NCBI RefSeq assembly: GCF_004798865.1
Contig: NW_025336480.1
Span: forward strand, 18,719,859 to 18,783,858
Direction of reading: 5' to 3'
Length of the DNA stretch: 64,000 bases
Source of the DNA: Varanus komodoensis
Taxonomy: Eukaryota; Chordata; Lepidosauria; Squamata; Varanidae
Below the pieces are notes generated by a model. It worked only from the letters and a program-made list of their open reading frames with translations. It did not search any database and was not told the DNA's origin. Shown here in pieces: positions 10,701 through 21,637 of the stretch (positions are counted from its first letter, which is position 1; each line of letters opens with the position of its first letter). Made by a program: the position numbers and the translations under genes.

Positions 10701-13700
10701 CTCTCTGAGGATCTGAAAAAAAGAATTGTTGCTCTACATAAAGATGGCCTAGGCTATAAGAAGATTGCCAAGACCCTGAAACTGAGCTGCAGCACGGTGG
10801 CCAAGAGCATACAGCGGTTTAACAGGACAGGTTCCACTCAGAACAGGCCTCACCATGGTCGACCAAAGATGTTGAGTGCACGTGCTCAGTGTCATATCCA
10901 GAGGTTGGCTTTGGGAAATAGACGTATAAGTGCTGCCAGCATTGCTGCAGAGGTTGAAGGGGTGGTGGATCAGCCTGTCAGTACTCAGACCATACGCTGC
11001 ACACTGCATCAAATTGGTCTGCAGGCCTGTCGTCCCAAAAGGAAGCCTCTTCCAAAGATGATGCACAAGAAAATCCGCAAACAGTTTGCTGAAGACAAGC
11101 AGACTAAGGACATGGATTAGTGGAACCATGTCCTGTGGTCTGATGGGACCAAGATAAACTTATTTGGTTCAGATGGTGTCAAGCATGTGTGGCGACAACC
11201 AGGTGAGGAGTACAAAGACAAGTGTGTCTTGCCTACAGTCAAGCATGGTGATGGGAGTGTCATGGTCTGGGGCTGCATGAGTGCTGCCGGCACTGGGGAG
11301 CTACAGTTCATTGAGAGAAACATGAATGCCAACATGTACTGTGACATACTGAAGCAGAGCATGATCCCCTCCCTTCGGAGACTGGGCCGCAAGGCAGTAT
11401 TCCAACATGATAACGACCCCAAGCACACCTCCAAGACGACCACTGCCTTGCTAAAGAAGCTGAGGGTAAAGGTGATGGACTGGCCAAGCATGTCTCTGGA
11501 CCTAAACCCTATCGAGCATCTGTGGGGCATCCTGAAACGGAAGGTGGAGGAGCACAAGGTCTCTAACATCCACCAGCTCCATGATGTTGTCATGGAGGAG
11601 TGGAAAAGGACTCCAGTGGCAACCTGTGAAGCTCTGGTGAACTCCATGCCCAAGAGGGTTAAGGCAGTGCTGGAAAATAATGGTGGCCACACAAAATATT
11701 GACACTTTGGGCCCAATTTGGACAGTTTCACTTAGGGGTGTACTCACTTTTGTTGCCAGCGGTTTAGACATTGATGGCTGTGTGTTATTTTCGAGGGGAC
11801 AGCAAATTTACACTGTTATACAAGCTGTATACTCACTACTTTACATTGTAGCAAAGAGTCATTTCTTCAGGGTTGTCACATGAAAAGATATAATAAAATA
11901 TTTACAAAATGTGAGGGGTATACTCACTTCTGTGATATACTATACAAAAATATGCAGACACCGCACCACTTCAGATTGGACTATTTTTAAATTGGCACCA
12001 CAGCCTGAGCTGATAAACATACCGAATTTTTCCGTGTATAAGACGTTACTTTTTCTTTAAAACATTTACCTAAAAATGGAGGCGCGTCTTACACAAGGGG
12101 GGCCAAGAGGAGAACTGCGGGCGTGCTCAGAGTGGAGTGGGGTGGGGTGGGGTAGGGTGGGGTGGGGTGGGGTGGGGTGGGGTGGGGAGACTGGCACAAT
12201 CACATGGGTGGAGGGGCAGCAAGGTGGCGTGTGGCAACCGCTTGCTCTCTCGGAGATCGGTAGGAAAAGTGGAGGGCATCCTATAAATGGGGGCGTCTTA
12301 TAGACAGAAAAATATGGTATGACAAACTGAAGTGACATGTCAACTGCTTCACCTTTCTTCCTCTCTGCATACAAACAGCAAAAAGGCATGCAGACTGAGG
12401 GGGAAGGAAGGACATGCTACCCAAAGCAATGTCATGTACCAGAAGTGTAGAAACAGTCCCACTTATTTGATATAAGCTACCTTGAGGTCCTTCTGGCTCA
12501 AAAAGCAGGATAGAAATCAAATACATTTGTGCAAAAAAATCAGCATTGATTAAGTAGTATCACCTTTGCTTTTTACACTTTCTTAAGTGGGTCAGATACA
12601 GGAGTAAAGGATAAGAGAGCTTTCTTGGCTTATTAAGGTACACAGTTATGAGCAAACAGGCAGCAAACACTGCTAGTGGAAGTAACACTGATAAACAAAA
12701 CAAAGCTTATAGGAGGGATGCAGCCGGAGTCTGATGACTGAGAAAGTGGCATAAATTATGCCACTTCAATTATCATTTTTGAAAATCAGATATGAAGTAA
12801 AGCTTGCACCATAACATAGACACACTTAGTGAAAAGATTAGAGAGGTCAAGTAACCTGCGTAACTTGTTCCAACAACAGTGGTCTCTTTTCCACCCTTTC
12901 TTCAATTTCTTCCAGCTCCTGCAGATAGTCTTTCATTCTCTGTTTTTCATGTTTCCTATTGTTTAATATATCATGAGATGGAAATGGCATGGAATATAAT
13001 TGTAAGCTTTTTAGCAAAGTAAAAATGGAAGGCGCAAATCTAGTCTATGTTAAAAGCTACAGCTGCCTTCTAGTTCACTAACGCTCTTGCTAGGGCAGGG
13101 ATGTCTGGATTTGGAGGATACATTGCAAAATACCTGAATATTTTCAACTTTGATTTATACATCTCAGCTAGGCTCTGATGTGGGTCATTTGCCTCAGCTC
13201 GAGTGGTTATAAGTCTCTGCAGTTCTCTCGCTCTTTGTTTCTGTTTTGCTCTTCTCCTTTTCTGCTCTTCCTCCACCTTCCTTTTTTCCTCGGTTGACTC
13301 CCTGAATGTGAAAATGAACTAAAGCTAAATAAATATAGATCCAGAAAAGTTTGTGCAATGATTTCTCAAGAAGATATATATATATATATCTATATTAAAA
13401 TATAATTAAAATTATATTAAAATATACCCTATTAAAAAGCACAACCATCCATGCATGGAATTCCCAGAAGCACAGTTGCTGCCACCACCTTTGCAGCCAA
13501 GACCATCAGACTCAGGAAACTGCTAGTCCTATCAGTCATGTTATAAGACTCTCATGCATGGACCTGCACCCATTCTGATTAAACCTGCTGTAATTGGAAA
13601 AACCTTCAGTTCCATTAGGTTTGATTCAGCAATAGTGGCACTTGCAAGGTCTTTCATTTTGCTATGGAAACATCTCACCAAGGATTTACTGTAACAAACC

Positions 13701-16700
13701 TCCAGGGAGAACAGAAATCCCAGTGCCTGCTGATTTTGTGGGTCAGTAGAGGTGCCTGCTTGGGTCCTGTGCAACCAATCAGCTATACGATGGAAAGTGG
13801 AAGGGAAAATAGCATCCTACCAACCCTTGCTTACTTTTCCATACCACCTGCTGGCTGCTCTGTTCCTACACCCAGTGGGAAACATGAAGCCCTCCATATT
13901 TTTGGCTGACAGTTTTCATCAGACATAGCCAGCTCCGAGCAAAGATGAAAATGCTAGGCCAAAACATCTGGATGACTATAAGCTGGCCATCCTTGCCCTA
14001 CCTACATAAAAATATAGCTGGTGATCTAAGAAGAGAAAGGGAGGAGAAAATGTATCTTCCCTATGGTATCTTATACTACACAGCAAATAAAAGGAAAGAA
14101 GGATAATTTATTCACTAAGTCTGTTTGGCTGTAACAGCAGCGTCTGGTGGCAAATCATTAATTAACCCATAATTAATCCCACAATTCAGACAGATATGTA
14201 CACCTTGCCTGAAGTGCACACAAGCCATTTCCTGTTTCTATTAACAACTATCAAATTTCCACTTGGGTCTGTTTGTGGATTTAACAACCCCATGTTAACC
14301 CAAGAACAAGCCAGGAAGTAGCTTGGAAATAGCATATAGCCCCACAATTTGTAGGTGAATTAACCCACAATTTGTCACTGGAGATCGAAGTTATATCCAA
14401 GGAAGGCCACTGCATCACTTCCGATATTTCCTGCACAATGATGATTTTCTGATAAACACTTGTCTACATACCATATTGCTGACCCATCACTTTGTGTGTG
14501 GAGACAAGCAAAGACATAAATTTGGTGGCTTGAAACACTGCAATATATTTTGAGTTTTCAACTGCTTGTGTAACAGATCTGAGCTACTAGTTAGGACTAT
14601 TAATATATCTGTAATGGGAACCATTAATGACATTTAGGACACCGGGAGTACTAAGCGTCCAGTGCAAATTCAAAAACCTTAAATTGAGACTCAAAGCCGT
14701 GGGTCGTCCAACTACAGCCCACAGGCTGGATCCGGCTCACCATGCCCATTTATCTGGCCTGCCTCAGAGGTTCTGGACTTGCCACGTGCGTGTGGGTGGG
14801 CACACAGCGAGGTGGCAGCTTGTTCACACAGAGATCGTTTTGGACTCACTCAGAGAAAATGATCTCCATGCAAGCAAGCCAGCGCCTCACTGTGTGCGCG
14901 CCCCCACCTCATCACGTGCACACACCCTCCCACATGTTATTCTAACAATAATTTGGTGTAACACCAACATGTTTTTGCTTTCCACAAGCAACATGGGATC
15001 GATTTATATATACACCAGTCACCAATGAATGGCTCACCTGATGGCTTGTAATCGTCTCCTTGTGGATTCTGTAATTCTTGGAGGTGTAGATTCTTCACAT
15101 CTCGAAGATGAATTTGTATTCAAAGACCGCATTTGGGGGTGACATCTTGAAGACACAAAGGGCCAACGGGTTTCCTTTAAATTTTCTTCATCCATTTGGA
15201 TGTCCTCAAGAATTTTTTCTTTATTTGATGGAATGTTTGCTGTACATAACTTGAAAGGTTCACACACAGTGATATGTTTTACATTTTTTTGTCTCTGAAG
15301 CTGCTTCTGGAATTTTTTATGCAATGTTTCAAAATCTGGGACCTTAGATTTGGTCTTTACTTTACATTCCAGTTTGTCACAGTGTTCAAGGTGGTTTTGC
15401 TGCCTATGCTTATAGGCTCCCCTGCTTCCTAACCTCCTGCTGGGAAAAGATGAATTGTGTAGAAGCTCTTCTGATCTGATTTGCATTCTAATTTCTCTAT
15501 AGAGTTCTTTTTCCTTAAGTTTTTCACTGATTTCTGAACTGTAAACAAATTTAGGAACTGGCTTTGCTTTAAATACTTTTGCTTTCTTCTCAGGTAAGGA
15601 AAGGTCCTTTAATTGCATTCTCCTCATTTCTTTCTTTTGCGCTTCTCTTTCAATAAACTGAAATGGCTTTTGCATAGCTAGAAGGTTCTCTCTCCTTCTT
15701 TCTCTAAAGGATTCCCTACGTTCTTCATTTTGCTGCATTATTTCATGATAGAGAGGGACAAAAACATAAGCAGGCACTGGATTGGCTCGGAACTTCCTTT
15801 GACATTCTGCTTCCTCCTCCAATTGTTTCTTCAGCAAGTTATTTTCCAGTTCAATTAGTGACTTTGATTTGATTTTCTGTTGTTTTCTCTTAGCTTCTCG
15901 AATTGTCATCTGGAAAGGCTCAGGTATTGTTATCCTTGGGGACCATTTTTTCTTCTTCTTGCTCTTTTTCAAAGGCTGTGATTTGGATGAGATACTTGTG
16001 GTGTGCTGAGAACACTCATCCCATGCATTTTCAATTTGCTTCTGGCCAAATGTAACTAATCCACCTTCACTGCCTTTTTCTTCTAACCCTAGTTCTTTAT
16101 CAGATATATCAGAAGAATTTGAACAGAAAGAATTATTTAAATCAGGCTCAGAAAATGATTTACACAAATTCTGAAGTTGAAAAGAGCTTGTCTTCCATGT
16201 TGATCTAAAGGCAAAAAAGTGTGAAGATTAATGTTATGGAAGCAACAAAATATAATCACAGTGAATAAAAGAAGATGTAGAACTTCTGTCTTGATGAATA
16301 AAAGAATGGGAAAGNNNNNNNNNNNNNNNNNNNNNNNNNNNNNNNNNNNNNNNNNNNNNNNNNNNNNNNNNNNNNNNNNNNNNNNNNNNNNNNNNNNNNN
16401 NNNNNNNNNNNNNNCTTTCCCATTAAGAAGTCCTATGAAATGCACTGGGACTCTTGGATTGAACACACTGGTATAAACCCCACAGATTTTTTCAACCTTT
16501 TTATACAACAGGGTCTTGCACTATTATTGTTAGGTAAATTTCAGCAGAAACAAGGGGAAATTGTGCTAATTTCATATAGATTAATAGCAATATGTTAGTT
16601 CCTTGTAATAAAATCCACAGATTAGTAAAACATTATTTATATTAAGACTTAACAATGCTTATCATGTAGAATGGGATAAAGAATTTATTCAGGCTGGATA

Positions 16701-19700
16701 TTCTAAGAAAGTTTTTAACTTCCTGATAGGAGACTGTAATGCATTGGATATTTGAAGATGGTTTGGAAACGCTCATTAATTCAACTGTGCTCACAGATAA
16801 CGAATTGGGATTGGTTTATATAATCATGAGACACCAGGGTTTCATCAATGCTTCCAGTCTGTTTCCAAGCACAATTCAAAGTGTTGGTGACAGCCTTTGA
16901 AGCAATAGTTTGGTATTAGATCCTCTAAAGAAACATCTCCAGTATACAGCTGCTCAGACCATTGGATGCCCTCTTCCTAATGCCTCACTGAAGAAAGCTA
17001 GACACATGCCTACAAGAAAGAGGCCTTCTCAGTCATGACACCACACTTATGGAATACCCTCCCAAAGAATATTGGCTGGCACCAACATTGTATCTATTCA
17101 ATGACAGCCCTTTCTTTCCTCTCAAGCATTTTAAAGAATGAGTTTACAAATATTATGTTCATATCTATCCTTGTGTTCGTGTTGTTTTGTATTCTATTTG
17201 TTTAAATATTTGCTTTGCATATTATATTTTTAGATATTTGCATTGCAATTTATTTTTAATATCCACTTGGACAATGTTTTTATTGGAAAGATAAAAATAT
17301 AATTATATCTCTCATACAATATATAAAGTACATACAGGCTTGATCCAGACTACCAGTAAGCAGGGAGGGGTGAAGAAGCAAGTCTGCACTAATTCTCTAG
17401 TCCCTCTAAAAAAACTACAAGACAGGCTAGGAGCTGCTGCAGGGAGAGGGAACCATTACTTAGCGCTGCTCTTTCACTCTTCCAACAGGAGCCTCTGTTG
17501 AGTCTAGATTCCTGCCACAAATGGAAACCCATTTTTAACCCATTACAAACCACTGGAGTTGAACTAACTGTGGTGTCATCCACAGGATTAAACATTTCTG
17601 CAGTCAAGGACACTGCAGATTAAATCAATGCCAGGTATATATATTTTAAGCCCATAGTACTGTACCTAAGCTTAGAAAAATAAGGATTTCATTGTACAGA
17701 AAGTGAAACATACAAGAAACAAACCTTTTCAGTAATTTCTGAGCTACCTACAAGTAGCCTCTGGCATCCAGTACATTAAACGGAACAACATTTAGTGAGA
17801 TTAGCAGCATGTAGTTTCATCTGCAATAGGTAACATCTTCAGACAAACAACACTGAAGTACAGATAGCAGATGCAACCCATACCTATAACTCATACTATG
17901 GGTCACATCCATGTTGGTTAAAGGTTGAACTCCTTTTAAGTATAGTTTATTCTGATACATGTTTTCCAACTTTGCCATGGTCTCCAGGTGAGCATGTTTA
18001 AGCTCTTCTAGCTTTAAGTAATATTCTTTATTGGAAAGGCACATTTTGGAAAGATCCATCCAACCCTCACAGTCAGCATGCACAGTGCAATTCTGTTGAC
18101 TCTCAGGACTCAAACAACCCTAAAAAAAAGGAAAGGAAGGCTCATATTGTTTATTTCCGTATGATAAAATTGTCTTTATTGAAATGTTAGTAATTTAGGA
18201 AACAGAAATTATGCTCCATGTCTGAATCTGCTTAAATATGCAGAAAGTAGGGTCCAAGCTGTATGCCACTGCATTTATGTACAAAGTTCCTACATAAACA
18301 ACCTATGAGACATGAATAAATCAGTTTTGGACAACAGACTTTATAGGAGCTCTTTCAAGTCTGAACAGTTAAAACAGTACATCTCCTACCTTGGGACTGG
18401 AGAGCAGAGGAGAAGCACACACTGGCCTCTGCCATCAGCTCTGGCCTCATCCATTGACGACAGGGAAGAACATCAACAAAGGAAGATCAGTTCAAAGTGC
18501 ATTTATGTTTTGGCACTGAAAACTAATCTCTCACCCCTTTCTTTCCCCTCCATTCCCCTTGTTTCCCTCCCCTTATTTGTAAAGACCTGCCTGTCCTTTT
18601 CATTGCTGTGAGCACCTCTGGGAGAGGGACACTGGGCAGTATCCACTGGGCACTTAGTTTATGCACTGGCATAGTGCTAAACACAAGAAGCCTCTGGCAC
18701 AAGGGCAACAATATAAACGGAGGAGGCAGACTTTCTGGGAAAACCAGAAAACCCATCATGCCAATACACATGATTGCCATTATACTAGAGACACAGGACT
18801 GGATGTTGCTCAAGAAATGTCTGACAAGTGGGATAAAAATGCAATAAAGACAGATGCCTGGCTTAAAATTATGCTGTCAACTGTCCATATTGAGAGAGCA
18901 TATTTAACATATTTCTGAGCTAGCAATGATAAATATAAATAATTTTAAATAGATACTACTACTGTAACAATAACAACAATATACTCACCATACCAAGGGA
19001 TTACTCCCTGAAGGGTAAAGCATGAGATGGTGCAATGGAATCATCCAGGACACCTTTAGTAATGCATTAAATTGCTAGCAAACTCTAAGGGCAGAAATCA
19101 TTTCTAGTGGTACGTCCAGTAGGCTGCAAACCAGCAGCAATTGTGAAACAAGAGCTTTTGTACCAAACATCGAGCACTCAGAAAAGAGACTATCTATAGG
19201 ACTGCACTATAAAACTGCAAAGCCTCTGAAAGAGCTTAGTACTGACAGGCAAAAATCACATGTTCTTTCTAACATTACATAAATAATTGAATTTTAAAAT
19301 TATATGTATTGAAACACTGTGCCATTTTTGTTTAGCTGTGCATAAACTCATTTCAGTTTTCATGTAAAGCTGATTAAGAGATTTAGGAAGAGTTGGGTGT
19401 ATGAAAACCATATGACATATATTTATGTATCTGACACCACTGTCTAAATTACACTACTTGTGATATACAAATTCTCTGAAACATTTCCTGTGGAAATGTC
19501 TGCATATAAAGCACAATCAAAAATATCAAAGAACTCTTTTAAAAAAAAGTAAGAACTACTTCTGTATGCTTTCCTTAAGATTAAAAAAGGAATGCTTCAG
19601 AACTTGCAGGATTTCAGCTCCTAACAGCAAACTAATTTTTTATTCTTATACTGATAGGATAGAATACAATGAACTAAACTATAAGATCTTTTTCTTCCTA

Positions 19701-21583
19701 CTCAGTTTTCACATCTAAGCTGATGTCACCTTCCAACTCCTCTCCTTTCCTCTAGGGGGATGGGGGCACTGTGAGAAGGCAGTAAGAGAAAGAAACATGG
19801 ACCACAGAACTTAACTTTCAAATGGTAAAGTGCATTTTACAATCTCCATCCTCCTCCATGTGGGTCAATCACAGTTGGAGGCTTACATCAAGCCAGGTCA
19901 TGACACAGTCTAGCCAGCTAGCAAACTAAAGTGGACTTACAGTACTGCCAAATTTTCAAGACTGAGAATGATTTAAAAGGTTATCACATATCAGAGAAGA
20001 TATCACTGATCATCACTATATCTTCCCCACACAGAAAGAGTTGCCACCCTGGTTATAAGCAAAACCATACAAGATGCACAAATCTAACCTGATCCAACAT
20101 ACATCAAGCATCACCAGTTAACTGAGTACTACTCTCAGCTGTACAAGGTACATTGGCTCACAAATGCCTTGTTTCACGACGAATTTGGGTCGTAAACAAA
20201 AATTACATGAAAATTTTGACTTGGGTTGCAAACTCTGCATTGGATGGCGACCAAGATCCCAGCCATCTCCCCCGCACCCCGAGTGGGGAGATGGCCACAA
20301 TCACAGTTGTGTCCATGCAGGGAAGACATGCGTGATCACGGGCACACTCCTGCAGGAAAGATGGGTGCAATCTCAGCCATCTCCCCCCCACCAACCAGCA
20401 CAATCGCAGCCATCTCCCCACCCTCGAGTGGGGAGATGGCCACGATCGTGCTGGGGGTGGGGGAGAGATGGTCGAGATTGTGCCCATCTCTCCCTCCCCC
20501 AGTGCACCCTGTTCGTGCCCATCTCTCCCACCCCCAGTGTGCCCCGTTCGCACCTGTCTCTCCCTCCCCCAGTGTGCCAGGATGACAGGCGCATGCAGGA
20601 ATGACGGGCATGATCTTGGTCGTGCTGGGAGGGGCAAGGAGATGGCTGCGCTCATGCTCGGGGTGTGTGGGGGGGAGGGAGATGGCCGTGATCTCTGTTG
20701 TTCTTTGTCACTTTGCTTCACATTTTTCTGATTAAAAAAAAAATGTTACAGAATGGATTAACCTTATTTACATTGAACCTTATGGGGAAATTTAACTTGG
20801 CCCACGACCAATTTGGGTCATGACCAGAGTCCTGGAATGGATTAAGTTCATGAGCCAAGGTACCAAGGTACCACTGTACTCAGAGGAAGGCAGAAAAACA
20901 AGCCTAAATTGTATGTTTATTCAGGACACAGTTCTATAACCCCACATTCCCCAATCAGCATGGCTGTCTAAGCATGTATAAGATTATACCTTAAAAACAA
21001 ATTAAAAACTACATAACAAGGAGGTGGCAGTTGAGCTAGAGTACAGAAATTCATAACTTCCACCCCAGAAGCAGTGACTAGAAGAGCATTAGATGTTAAA
21101 TTTCTCCAACTTGTCATAAAAGACACAAGATTTGGATTTGTGAGAGTAGAGTTCACTGTGATATAAAATTTGATTTCCTGCACTTGAACTTTTTGTAACC
21201 TTGCTGAGGCTTCAACCTGAAGAGTGCCCCTCAAAGTTGTATGAAAATTCAAAATGGTTGTGTGCATGAATAGAACACTAGTGCAAAAGAAATTGTTCAG
21301 CTGAAACAGCATCCTGAGTTATAACAACACTGAGAAGAAAATGGTTGGCATCTTTCTGCTTAACTGTCAACTATTAAGATAAGTGAGCGGTGTGACCTAC
21401 TTTCTCCAGCTAACAATGCACAGAAGGCGGGATCAGGGTATGGATGGGGAAAGGCTGAAATGACTAATGACTGAGTTTGCTCTTAAAGGTATAAAAACAT
21501 TTGGATTGTTAATGGCTGATGCTGGTCCTTTACGAAAGAGGAAAGGCTGCTCTGTATTGCTGGGGGGAACACTTCAATAAAGA

Positions 21584-21637
<54 letters not shown>

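Larger units (their letters stand above)
12956..15037. other. FAM161A introns 4 and 3 around the optional exon
   Basis: Intron 4 (12956-13133) is only 178 bp. Intron 3 (13302-15037) holds a TA microsatellite near 13375-13390, a palindromic MITE-like repeat at 13890-13974 and a hAT-like fragment from 14697. Confidence 0.65.
16205..17883. other. FAM161A intron 2, with an assembly gap and an L2 fragment
   Basis: Contains a 100-N gap (16315-16414) and an L2 LINE fragment (16850-17310). Nothing else is recognised. Confidence 0.6.

Noticed and set aside
10749-11771. Minus-strand open frames of 89-204 codons
   Set aside because: They are antisense shadows of the Tc1 transposase and its ends.
20203-20731. 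Several overlapping open frames of 60-170 codons on both strands
   Set aside because: They all come from the GC-rich minisatellite inside the Tigger-like element; repeats with few A/T bases leave every frame open.
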